DNA from: Brumimicrobium sp964585545
Lineage (GTDB): Bacteria; Bacteroidota; Bacteroidia; Flavobacteriales_D; Crocinitomicaceae
NCBI GenBank assembly: GCA_964585545.1
Contig: CAZPDT010000013.1
Span: 1-64,000 of the forward strand
Length of the DNA: 64,000 bases
Direction of reading: 5' to 3'
Below, one piece after another: positions 32,666 to 41,817 of the stretch. The translations under genes and the position numbers were made by a program. Below the pieces are notes generated by a model, which saw only the letters and a program-made list of their open reading frames with translations, did not search any database and was not told the DNA's origin. The number at the start of each line of letters is the position of its first letter. Position 1 is the first letter of the stretch.

Positions 32666-34402
32666 TTATGCCAATGATTCCTCCAAGACCTGAGCTTTTG
32701 GAAACAACATGTTGTTTTCTAAATGAATATGCGTAAAAGTATCGTTCTCGAACTCTTCAATCATTTTATAAAGTAAGGTATAACTTGCACATGCATCTTC
32801 AGGCAATGCAAAATTATCACTCAATCTTCGAATTTCTCTTAAAGCATTACCCACATCATTGTGTTCCTCTTCAGATTTTTCGACTATTGCTTTAAACGAT
32901 TCATCTCCATCGGCTGTAAAAGAAGTATTTTCTTCTTTTGCTTTAACGATTTGTTTTACCATTGGAAAAAGTTTGTTTTCTTCTTCGTCCATGTGGCTAT
33001 AAAAAGCTTCTTTAACCTCATTGACCAATTCATTTATAGGCAATAGCTCTGGATGATGAGGGCCATGGACTTGAGCCACTTTATTTGAGTATTTAACAAT
33101 TTCAGGCAAATACTTTTTTACATACTTATGATGGGTGTTAACAATATAATCTGCTAAGAAATCTAAGTCCCATTCATCAAAATTCATGTTTCCTCCTGTT
33201 ACATTCTCGATAGGTTTTTGAAGAGCTTCTTCTACTTCGGCAACATCTATCCCTTTTTCTTTACACGCTTCAGCTACAGTTTTGTTTCCATTGCAACAAA
33301 AATCAATTCCAAATTTCTTAAAGACTTCAGCATTGGCAATGTCCTTGGTTACAATTTCGCCAACAGTTTCCTTACTTTCATTGCCTTTTAAAGTCACGCG
33401 GATATTCCAAACCTGAGGACCATTTTCTAAGTATTCCCAAGTAAACACATCTCCGTGCATTGACTGTAATTGATAATAAACAGGTTTCGGATCATGGTCA
33501 TTGTGAATAATAAAAGACGCTCCAGGACTTAAATTATCAAATGTTTGAAAGATCTTTTCGTGTTTTTTACTGTGCGGTTCAATAGAAGGAACATCAATTA
33601 CGATTTCCTCTTCAGAATTATTTGTTTGCATTGTTATTGGTTTAATTTTTACACGAATGTCCCAATATTGAGGACCTTCCTCAAGATAATCCCAGGTAAA
33701 AGTATCTCCATTCATTTGTTGCAATTGGAAAAATACAGGTTTTGGATCATGGTCATTGTGTATAATAAATGATTCTCCTGGCTTTGTGTTTTCAAATACC
33801 TTAAAAATAGTCTCGTGTTTGGTGTGATGGTCCATAATAGCAGGAACATCAACTACAGTTTCACCAAGTTCATTGATAAATGTAGATTGACTTGCAGGTG
33901 CATCAGCACTTTTTGTTACCCTGATATCAAACACCTGTGGCCCTCTATTAATATATTCCCAATCGAATATATCTCCAAATAAACTTTGTAATTGGAAGTA
34001 CACAGGCTTTGGATCATGATCATTGTGTATAATAAATGATGTTCCAGGCTCCAATTCTTCGAATGCCTGAAAGATGGCTTGATGTTTTAATTGGTGGTCT
34101 TCAATAGCGGGGATATCAAGTACCATTTCATCTGCTCCTATTTCTTTTGAAGTTTCCTTTGATAAATTAATTTTAGTAACAAGAATGTCCCACCATTCTG
34201 GACCTCTTTGAAGGTATTCCCAAGTAAATGATTCTCCGTAAAGCTCTAAAAGTTGGTAATATACGGGTTGAGGATCATGATTGTTATGAATTGTAAGACT
34301 CTCCCCTTCTTTGAGTTCATCAAACGTATCAAAAATAGTTTGGTGTCGGATTTGTGGGGGGATTTCTTGTACATTAATAATATTTTTATTTGCAGTTTCC
34401 AT
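32666..34402 (-). CDS. Four-DUF2249 + Ric (YtfE/ScdA) iron-sulfur repair fusion
   Basis: A 578-residue cytoplasmic protein joining four DUF2249 units (about 12-78, 95-163, 183-253, 268-338) to a complete Ric protein. Every unit keeps the HN.HDP.PV(Y/F) and WEYL..GP..W.I.V signature. The ScdA_N domain is at 343-395 with adjacent Cys369-Cys370 (FGIDFCCNGNKTV). The hemerythrin-like di-iron domain at ~413-573 carries candidate ligands His424/425, His446, His449/450, His470, Glu474, His514, His558 and Glu562. Ric/YtfE repairs Fe-S clusters damaged by nitric oxide and peroxide. The DUF2249 array on the same chain suggests a docking or NO/sulfur relay; that is inference. It is followed by a terminator and, 199 bp on, the DUF1858/DUF2249 operon. 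Such repeats are unusual in the Ric family as I know it. Confidence 0.93.
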   Translation of the reverse strand: METANKNIINVQEIPPQIRHQTIFDTFDELKEGESLTIHNNHDPQPVYYQLLELYGESFTWEYLQRGPEWWDILVTKINLSKETSKEIGADEMVLDIPAIEDHQLKHQAIFQAFEELEPGTSFIIHNDHDPKPVYFQLQSLFGDIFDWEYINRGPQVFDIRVTKSADAPASQSTFINELGETVVDVPAIMDHHTKHETIFKVFENTKPGESFIIHNDHDPKPVFFQLQQMNGDTFTWDYLEEGPQYWDIRVKIKPITMQTNNSEEEIVIDVPSIEPHSKKHEKIFQTFDNLSPGASFIIHNDHDPKPVYYQLQSMHGDVFTWEYLENGPQVWNIRVTLKGNESKETVGEIVTKDIANAEVFKKFGIDFCCNGNKTVAEACKEKGIDVAEVEEALQKPIENVTGGNMNFDEWDLDFLADYIVNTHHKYVKKYLPEIVKYSNKVAQVHGPHHPELLPINELVNEVKEAFYSHMDEEENKLFPMVKQIVKAKEENTSFTADGDESFKAIVEKSEEEHNDVGNALREIRRLSDNFALPEDACASYTLLYKMIEEFENDTFTHIHLENNMLFPKAQVLEESLA

Positions 34403-34779
34403 ATGTTTATTTTTAATTAATCTAAATTAATGCAATTTTAATGATTAAAATTAGATATAGAAGTATTGAATTACTTTTATTTCATTAATATGATTTTTGT
34501 CAGTTTTTAAAGTACACTTGAAGAATATTTTTAGTATGAATACCAAGACTACGAGGTGAAAATCTATAACTCACCCTTAAAAATATGATTTTTATGTCAA
34601 TCCGACGACCATTGTTCTTTCTGAAATATCTTTTTCTTCACTCTAAACTGCTGCATTAAAATACAAATGGTTCTAAAATCATAAAATAAAATCATGAAGA
34701 AATAGGGGTGAAAATTATATACAATTAAAAAAGGGATACAAAATATACATCCCTAAAAAATAATTTTATATTACTCATT
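34403..34779. other. 377-bp intergenic region upstream of the Ric gene
   Basis: AT-rich, without gene or RNA. One TGA-N6-TCA palindrome (34491-34502) and a similar TATGATTTTTATGTCA near 34588 may be regulator sites; otherwise nothing recognised. Confidence 0.45.
34491..34502. promoter_or_regulatory. Candidate CRP/FNR-type half-site pair near the Ric gene
   Basis: TGATTTTTGTCA (TGA-N6-TCA), ~90 bp upstream of the ATG at 34402. It fits the general spacing of CRP/FNR-family operators, and a second related motif lies ~95 bp further upstream, but this is short and could be chance. Confidence 0.3.
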
Positions 34780-37700
34780 TTATCTCAACAAATTAACATG
34801 TCCCGTGTAGGTATTGTGTTTGTCTTTACCCGTTTCCTTAATTTTAATCTTCCAAATATATGTTCCTTGCTTAACAATTTTAGAAGTGCCTGTTCCGTAT
34901 GTACCGTTCCATCCAACATTGGTATCATGTGATTCAAAGAGAATTTCTCCCCAACGATTATATATCTCAAAAGTATAGGTTTGAGGATCAAATCCTGAGG
35001 TAAAAATAGGACGAAATGTTTCATTGTGCTCATCATTGTCCGGAGTAAATGTATTCGGAATATAAAAAATTAGTTCTTCTTCAATTTTTATAATTGCTTT
35101 TACGGTGTCGTTACAATCAGGACCATTTGAAGCTATTAAGGTAACGATGTATGTTCCTTCTTCATCATCTGGGTAAATATGCGTAGTATCAAAGGCATGA
35201 CTGGGTGACGAATCATCTCCAAATATCCAAGTAAAATCCGTTCCGTTATGGCTGCCATTGGTAAAAGTAACCTCAGGGTCACTTGTTCCTGTAACCATTG
35301 GGTCGGCAGTAAACATCGCTTCTGGTTTTGATCTTACTGCAATATAGTCTTGTTCGGTATATGTTCCTGAGCAACCAATTGCATCTGTAATGGTTAAGCT
35401 TACACTATAGGTTCCACCATTTTGATAGGTATGCGTTACATTGTTGCACAATACACCAGTTGTTCCGTCTCCAAAATCCCATTTGCATGTCCCACCAGTA
35501 AAGCCAGAAAGATTGGTGAAGTTTACTGTTAGTGGTTCACATCCTTCGCGGATATCAGCTTCAAAGTCGGGAACAGGTATTGGGCTCACAGTAACTACAA
35601 CTTGATCGGTATTTTCACAGCCATAATCATCTGTTCCCGTCACTTCATAAGTTGTTGTTGTATTTGGGGTTACGGTTTGTGTAGCACCTCCACCAATACC
35701 ATTCCAATTGTATGTTGTAGCACCTGTTGCAGTGAGTGTTGCAGGATTGCCTTCACAAATGGTTTGATCAGCTCCTGCATCTACAACAGGACTGTCATGC
35801 ACAGTTACTGTCACTTGGTCGGTAGCCGAACATCCCGCGCTGTTTTCTGCTGTTACAGTATAAGTAATTGCACCAGAAGAAGAAGGTGTAAATGCTACAC
35901 CATCAGTAATTCCATTGTTCCATGTTATCGTTGCTCCATCGGGATTGTCTGCGGTTAACGTTGTACTTTCTCCCAAACAAATGTCTATATCGGTGGGTGC
36001 TGTAACAGCTGGAGCGCCAATTTCAATTAAATCAATACCTGTTGCATTACTTGTAGAGCAACCGTTTGAATTTGAGATTTCAAAGTTCGTGTAACTTCCA
36101 AAAGGAAGATTGTTTAACACAATATCTCCTGCACCATCTGTTGTTAAGTTTTGCACACCAACGGGAGTTCCATTGGTATCGTAGTTAACATCATAATTAG
36201 AAGAAGGTGTTAATCCAGTAATTGTAATTGAACCATCAGCATTCCCACAAGTGGGATCTGTATGCCCCAAAGTAAATGCGGGGTTTTCCCAAACAGTAAC
36301 ATCTACTGTTTCAGAACTGGGGCACGCTCCTGACAAGAGGTATTCAACAGTATAAGTTGTACCACCAACACCATTTGATATTGTACCAGTTGTGCCGTCA
36401 ATTGTAGCGCCATCAGAAACAGCTGGACTAAAACTAAACGTTCCTCCTGGGGTTACAATATTGTTTGGTCCATTTGTTGCACCTTCACAAAAATCATCAA
36501 AATCAAATGATGGATCAGCAGAAGAAGAACTATTTAATGTTGTATCTCCTGTAACTGAACATCCATTGTCATCAGTAATTGTAATATCATAAGTTCCAGC
36601 AGGAAGATTAGAAAAAGTTCCGTTTGTATTTTGATCGTTGTTTCCTCCGTAATCAATGGAATAAGTATAAGGTGTTGTTCCTCCTGAAGCGGATATGATC
36701 ATTTCTCCATCACTATTACCACAAGCAGGTTCGGTAAGTACAGCAGTATAAGAAAGCGTTGCTGTATTGACCGTAATTTCATAGACATCAAAGCATGTTG
36801 GATCGTTTGGGTCTTCGGCACGAACCCAATAGGAACCGCCAGTACTTACCATATTTCCAATCGGATTTGTGGCATTGGTTGCGTCTGCTTGTGTATTATA
36901 GAAAGTTTTAGTTGCAGCATCCGAAGAAGGGTCAATCCCATTGTTTAAATCAATATTATTCCCACATTCATTAATAGGGACAATCGTTAAAACAGGAGGG
37001 TTACATGCACAACTCACAGGATTTTGATAATCAGCTGAAGTTTTTGAACAAAGTGGTTCATCAGTAAAATGTGCCGTAATTTGGCAAGTTGCTCCATCAG
37101 CAGCAATCCCTGGAATGGTATAACTTATTGGACTGGTAAATGGTGCTGAATATGTAACAGAATTCCCGTTACAATCTTCAACAATCAAGTCTCCTGTTGT
37201 AGGGGCATCTGCAAAAACAATATCGCCCGATACCGAAAAAGTATTATCACTAGGATTACAAGCACTCACATTAGTTGTAATGTCAGAGATGTCGCACGGT
37301 ACCAGAATACTGCAATCAGTTTCTCCTGTTCCCGAGGTTTGTTCTAACATGATATTTCCTGCTTGTCCGCTATAATTGGTTAATAAAAGTATGTAATACT
37401 CACCTGCTTGTGCGTTGGGAGGTGTAGATTGTCCTGAAGAATACCCACCTTGCATTCCAATACCGATCGTCTCAGTAGCAGAAGCTGAGTAACTGCATTG
37501 TAAAGGAGCTAATCCTCCTCCCATAATTTGAGAGCACCCTGATGGAATATCTGTGAATGGTCCCCACAAAGCAAAGTCGATATCGATACCTCCACCACTT
37601 GTATTTTGTTGTTCTAAATCCAATTGTAATGATCCACTTTGACCTATTTTTAAATGGTACCAAATAGGATTGGGCTGTGAGCCTAAACAACCATAATCGG

Positions 37701-38307
37701 GTCCAGATGGAGCTGATCCAGAGGTTTGATTAGGAAAGTCATAATTTTGATTCGAGCAAAAAGAAATAGACTCTATACAATTTTCCCCTGTAGCAGGCAA
37801 ATCAGTTGTACATGATATTGTCGCCTCCCATCCTGCTTCTCCAGGATTATTTGAACACATAAATCCACCTGCCTGAACAGTTATAAATTTAAAGGTTAAA
37901 CAACCCGAAGTACCAATAATTTGTTGACCTTGAAGATCGTCTTCAGTATATGTTCCTTTTAATGGAGAACCGGTGTTTGGTCCATCATAAACTTCTAATT
38001 TATCTTCTTTTCCACATAAAAAACTACCTGCCCATAATTGAAAGGAAGTAAACGTTATAACAGGGTACTCTCCAGGAGTAGAGCTACAAATAGTGTGTGT
38101 ATAGGTATTGTTTCCTCCTGAATAATTTCCTGTTCCTCCTGGATCAAAAAAAGTTCCTCCACATGCTTGATCATTGCCACCATCTGTCATGGTAATACTT
38201 TGTGCATTGGTTGCTGTAGAAAACAAAAAAAAGCTTCCAAATAAAAGAACCGCTATGCTCAGACTCTTGTATACGTTATTTGATATGGTTTTTATATTTT
38301 TCATCAT
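34780..38307 (-). CDS. Giant T9SS type B surface protein with CUB and PKD-like domains
   Basis: A secreted 1175-residue protein. After a signal peptide (hydrophobic LSIAVLLFGSFFLFSTATNA) there is an N-terminal CUB-like domain at ~40-165 (FDPGGTGNYSGGNNTYTHTI; LEVYDGPNTGSPLKGTY, with cysteines). It is followed by cysteine-rich repeats and SprB-like modules (CGNSDGEMIISASGGTTPYT; CGNADGSITITGL), then Ig/PKD-like units (TFCEGAT... VSDGATIDG; DFEADIREGCEPLTVNF; WDFGDGTTG... YQNGGTYSVSLTI). The C-terminal ~90 residues are a gliding motility-associated/T9SS type B domain (YIPNTFTPDNDEHNETFRPI; VNLLR end). Likely an adhesin or gliding-related surface protein. It is 26 bp downstream of the small exported gene, a probable operon. 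Confidence 0.9.
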   Translation of the reverse strand: MMKNIKTISNNVYKSLSIAVLLFGSFFLFSTATNAQSITMTDGGNDQACGGTFFDPGGTGNYSGGNNTYTHTICSSTPGEYPVITFTSFQLWAGSFLCGKEDKLEVYDGPNTGSPLKGTYTEDDLQGQQIIGTSGCLTFKFITVQAGGFMCSNNPGEAGWEATISCTTDLPATGENCIESISFCSNQNYDFPNQTSGSAPSGPDYGCLGSQPNPIWYHLKIGQSGSLQLDLEQQNTSGGGIDIDFALWGPFTDIPSGCSQIMGGGLAPLQCSYSASATETIGIGMQGGYSSGQSTPPNAQAGEYYILLLTNYSGQAGNIMLEQTSGTGETDCSILVPCDISDITTNVSACNPSDNTFSVSGDIVFADAPTTGDLIVEDCNGNSVTYSAPFTSPISYTIPGIAADGATCQITAHFTDEPLCSKTSADYQNPVSCACNPPVLTIVPINECGNNIDLNNGIDPSSDAATKTFYNTQADATNATNPIGNMVSTGGSYWVRAEDPNDPTCFDVYEITVNTATLSYTAVLTEPACGNSDGEMIISASGGTTPYTYSIDYGGNNDQNTNGTFSNLPAGTYDITITDDNGCSVTGDTTLNSSSSADPSFDFDDFCEGATNGPNNIVTPGGTFSFSPAVSDGATIDGTTGTISNGVGGTTYTVEYLLSGACPSSETVDVTVWENPAFTLGHTDPTCGNADGSITITGLTPSSNYDVNYDTNGTPVGVQNLTTDGAGDIVLNNLPFGSYTNFEISNSNGCSTSNATGIDLIEIGAPAVTAPTDIDICLGESTTLTADNPDGATITWNNGITDGVAFTPSSSGAITYTVTAENSAGCSATDQVTVTVHDSPVVDAGADQTICEGNPATLTATGATTYNWNGIGGGATQTVTPNTTTTYEVTGTDDYGCENTDQVVVTVSPIPVPDFEADIREGCEPLTVNFTNLSGFTGGTCKWDFGDGTTGVLCNNVTHTYQNGGTYSVSLTITDAIGCSGTYTEQDYIAVRSKPEAMFTADPMVTGTSDPEVTFTNGSHNGTDFTWIFGDDSSPSHAFDTTHIYPDDEEGTYIVTLIASNGPDCNDTVKAIIKIEEELIFYIPNTFTPDNDEHNETFRPIFTSGFDPQTYTFEIYNRWGEILFESHDTNVGWNGTYGTGTSKIVKQGTYIWKIKIKETGKDKHNTYTGHVNLLR

Positions 38308-38333
38308 TTAACTATTTTTCTTAGACAATTGGA

Positions 38334-38786
38334 TTATTCTTCCCATTTATTTACTTTTAGAACCCAATCTGTCTTATAAATTCGAAAATATTGGTCTTTT
38401 TTATCATAATAATTGTAGCGGTATTTTAAAACATTAAACTTTTCAGCGTTGAATTGCTTTAAATGTTCATGCTTGATTTTCCCTGGATTGTATTTGTCAA
38501 AAAGTTCCAAATTTGAAATGTTTTTCAGTGCTGTAGGTGCTTCACTTAAAGGAATATATTCACATCTCAAGTAAAAATCTGTGAAGAATTGAATCTGATC
38601 GGGACGTTCCTCAATGGAGGTTTTATAACTCGACCCAAAGATTTCTTTAAGTTGTTTTAAAACTTTGTTTGTTATGTCCTTATCAACAGATTTGGTTGTT
38701 GATTGAGCAACCGCTGCTTTATCGTTTTGAGCAAAAACTGTACAACCTAAAACGATTGCAAGAATTATGGTGAAATATTTTCTCAT
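38334..38786 (-). CDS. Small exported protein of unknown function
   Basis: A 150-residue protein with a signal peptide (MRKYFTIILAIVLGCTVFAQ) and no other recognisable domain. It is lysine/tyrosine rich with many aromatic residues (LRCEYIPLS, YRYNYYDKKDQYFRIY), suggesting a soluble periplasmic or surface protein. It lies 26 bp upstream of the giant T9SS type B gene on the same strand, so the two are probably co-transcribed; in Bacteroidota, small exported partners sometimes accompany T9SS-secreted adhesins, but no specific role is known. I do not recognise the family. Confidence 0.68.
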   Translation of the reverse strand: MRKYFTIILAIVLGCTVFAQNDKAAVAQSTTKSVDKDITNKVLKQLKEIFGSSYKTSIEERPDQIQFFTDFYLRCEYIPLSEAPTALKNISNLELFDKYNPGKIKHEHLKQFNAEKFNVLKYRYNYYDKKDQYFRIYKTDWVLKVNKWEE

Positions 38787-38973
38787 ATTTTATTTAATTT
38801 ATCACTGTCGTTAACTAATTATATGACGTAAAATACTTTATTTAGTTGCCTCGAACTACGCCCAAAAAAAAAGTTTGATTGGGTTTAAACTTTAACATAC
38901 TAAGCATCAAATTGATTGACTTTAGAAAAATATATTTAGTACTCTTTGGAAAAGTAATTTTTTTTTACGAAAC

Positions 38974-41814
38974 TTATTCTGGATCCTCTTTTTGATCAAA
39001 TAAATCCCATTCCACCTCCTTAGAAGGTTTGTCTTTAATCGGTGTTACTTTCTTTCTCGATAAACTTCTTGAAACGGGTTTCTTTTTCTGTTCTGGGTTT
39101 TCTAAATTTTTTTCATTTTTAGGCACTTTTTTCTCTATCCTATCACCTTCTTTTGTAGGCGTATCATCTTTAGGAGAATCATTGTCGCCAGCGCCTTCAT
39201 TATCTATAAAATCATCGTTATCTTCATTGGAGTCATCCACTTCATCATCAGGCCATGGCGTATCTCCCCCAATAGCATGTGTCAGCTCAATATTTTTAGT
39301 TCTCAACTTCTCCAATTGATTACCAATTGCTTTCATACCTTTAACTTCAATAAACTTATCTAGCCGAACTATTCTGTCAGGCAAGTGTTTGGTTTCCTTT
39401 AGATGTTTATTGTAAACAATTTTTATTTCAGGTTCAAAAGCTGTTGTTGCTACGTCCAATTGCGTTCCTTCTTCCTCAATAAAGGGAACCCGTCGATCTG
39501 TTGTAATTTCACAAACAAATCGTTTGGCATAATGTATTTCTTTATCTTCATCATAATAGACTGCTGAAATGGCATGTTCTGGATTCCATTTTTCGATATG
39601 TATCATATCATCATCGAAATGGGTTGTTAAATCATAACCTGAGAGTCTGTATTCCCCGTTTTTATATAGGGTTAAGATTTTATCATCACCTTTAAATTGC
39701 CCCAAGAAAACACCTCTTTGATCGTCATTTAATCGACCAACAATATCATCGTACCATATTTTACGAGCGGCTAAAGTGGAGCCCCCTACTTCTTTTTGTG
39801 TAATTTTTGAAATGGGGTGTTTACTTAAAATATTTCCTTTGGAAGAGCGGCTTTTTATTAACTGCTCACCAAGATCTACATCAAATTTTAACTTTTTAAG
39901 ATGTGACTTAGATTTTAGATTCACCGTAACTAACTCTCTTTCACCATTAGGATGATGAGAGAAGTATAGTAGTTTCGAACCTTTTTTACCAGTAGTTAAA
40001 TCATATTCCTTGTCCCTCGTTATGGACTTCACAAAGAACCTTTTCATATAGGCGTTTTTAGTTTTACCATCTTCATAAATCATGTGATAAATGGTTCGCT
40101 TATCCCCTCTCTTCCATATTGCGGCATGGATGAGGCCTTTACCTACAAATTTTTTGTCAGCCACTTTGGTGACCATCATTTTCCCTGATTTAAAGAAAAG
40201 AATTACGTCATCAATTTCAGAACAATCTTGAATGTATTCTGCTTTTTTTAGTTTATATCCAATAAAGCCTTCTTTATAATCTGCATAAAGTTTCTCACTG
40301 GCAATAATAACTTTAGAAGCATTGATATTTTCAAAAACTCGTATTTCGGTCTTGCGTTCTTTTCCATTACCAAATCGTGTTTTTAAATCTTTATAATAGT
40401 CGATAGAAAACTCAATAATATTTTTAATATTCGCTTTAACCTCTTTTAATTCTTCTTCTATTTTTGTGATGATTTCATCGGCTTTAAACTTATCAAATTT
40501 AGAGATTCGCTTAATTTTAATTTCGGTTAGACGAATAATGTCTTCACGAGTAACTTCCCTTTTAAGGTGTTTAACAAATGGTTTTAACCCTTTATCAATT
40601 GCGCCAATAACACCTTCCCATGTTTCTTCGTCTTCAATTAAGCTGTATACTTTATTTTCAATAAAAATTTTCTCCAAAGAGCTAAAATGCCACTGTTCTT
40701 CCAACTCATCTTTACGGATTTCAAGTTCGCGTTTAAGTAATTTTACAGTATTGTCTGTATTGTATTTTAAGATTTCACTCACTCCAATAAATCGAGGTGT
40801 TTCTCCATCAATTATGGTTGAATTTGGGGAAATAGAAACTTCACAATCTGTAAAGGCATATAAAGCATCAATTAACTTATCAGGAGAAACATTGGGTTTT
40901 AAATGAATTAATATTTCTACTTCCGCAGCGGTATTGTCATCAATTTTCCGAATTTTTATTTTTCCTTTATCATTTGCACGTAAAATAGAGTCAATTAGAG
41001 AAGAAGTAGTTGTTCCGAAAGGGATTTCCGTAATGCTTAATGTTTTGTTATCAACTTTATTGATTTTTGCTCGTACTCTGATTCTTCCTCCTCTTAAACC
41101 ATCATTATAGTTTGAGAAATCAGCCATTCCTCCTGTTAAAAAGTCAGGATATATTTCGACTTTTTTTCCTCTCAGATGATTGATTGAATTGTCGATAAGT
41201 TCAATAAAATTATGGGGAAGAATCTTACATGCCAATCCAACCGCAATACCTTCAGCTCCTTGTGCCAGAAGTAAAGGAAATTTTATGGGCAAGTTTTGAG
41301 GCTCTTTATTTCTCCCATCATAGCTTGTTAGCCATTCAGTCGTTTTGTTGTTAAAAGCAACATGTAAAGCAAATTTAGACAATCGTGCTTCGATATAACG
41401 CGGAGCCGCTGCCCTATCACCTGTAAGGATATTCCCCCAGTTCCCTTGCATATCAATCATCAATTCCTTCTGTCCAAGTTGAACCAGTGCGTCCCCTATT
41501 GATGCATCACCATGGGGGTGGTATTTCATTGTGTTTCCAATGATATTGGCTACCTTGTTGTAGCGTCCATCTTCCATTTCTTTCATGGAATGAAGAATCC
41601 GACGCTGAACGGGTTTCAGCCCGTCATATAATGCAGGTACCGCACGTTCTAAAATAACATAAGAGGCGTAGTCCAAAAACCAGTTTTCATAGAGACCGTC
41701 TAATGAAGTAATGTTCTCATCAACTTTTTTCTCTCCATTGACCATCTCACCTTCAGTATGTTCAGAATCAGATGTATTTTGGTTTTCCTCTTCAGGATTG
41801 ATGTCTTCACTCAT
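38974..41814 (-). CDS. parC: Topoisomerase IV subunit A
   Basis: The DNA-cutting subunit of type IIA topoisomerase, which with ParE decatenates daughter chromosomes. Features: ALYDGLKPVQRRILHSM (~61-77), KYHPHGDASIGDALVQL, the catalytic tyrosine Tyr140 in DRAAAPRYIEARLSKFA, a tower/coiled-coil region, and beta-pinwheel C-terminal domain. It has 946 residues, with an acidic, low-complexity linker and basic C-terminal tail (DDEVDDSNEDNDDF; KKKPVSRSLSRKKVTPI) longer than in Escherichia coli. The partner parE lies 3 bp upstream; the pairing with a ParE-type subunit and the C-terminal form support ParC rather than GyrA. Confidence 0.92.
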   Translation of the reverse strand: MSEDINPEEENQNTSDSEHTEGEMVNGEKKVDENITSLDGLYENWFLDYASYVILERAVPALYDGLKPVQRRILHSMKEMEDGRYNKVANIIGNTMKYHPHGDASIGDALVQLGQKELMIDMQGNWGNILTGDRAAAPRYIEARLSKFALHVAFNNKTTEWLTSYDGRNKEPQNLPIKFPLLLAQGAEGIAVGLACKILPHNFIELIDNSINHLRGKKVEIYPDFLTGGMADFSNYNDGLRGGRIRVRAKINKVDNKTLSITEIPFGTTTSSLIDSILRANDKGKIKIRKIDDNTAAEVEILIHLKPNVSPDKLIDALYAFTDCEVSISPNSTIIDGETPRFIGVSEILKYNTDNTVKLLKRELEIRKDELEEQWHFSSLEKIFIENKVYSLIEDEETWEGVIGAIDKGLKPFVKHLKREVTREDIIRLTEIKIKRISKFDKFKADEIITKIEEELKEVKANIKNIIEFSIDYYKDLKTRFGNGKERKTEIRVFENINASKVIIASEKLYADYKEGFIGYKLKKAEYIQDCSEIDDVILFFKSGKMMVTKVADKKFVGKGLIHAAIWKRGDKRTIYHMIYEDGKTKNAYMKRFFVKSITRDKEYDLTTGKKGSKLLYFSHHPNGERELVTVNLKSKSHLKKLKFDVDLGEQLIKSRSSKGNILSKHPISKITQKEVGGSTLAARKIWYDDIVGRLNDDQRGVFLGQFKGDDKILTLYKNGEYRLSGYDLTTHFDDDMIHIEKWNPEHAISAVYYDEDKEIHYAKRFVCEITTDRRVPFIEEEGTQLDVATTAFEPEIKIVYNKHLKETKHLPDRIVRLDKFIEVKGMKAIGNQLEKLRTKNIELTHAIGGDTPWPDDEVDDSNEDNDDFIDNEGAGDNDSPKDDTPTKEGDRIEKKVPKNEKNLENPEQKKKPVSRSLSRKKVTPIKDKPSKEVEWDLFDQKEDPE

Positions 41815-41817
41815 AGT

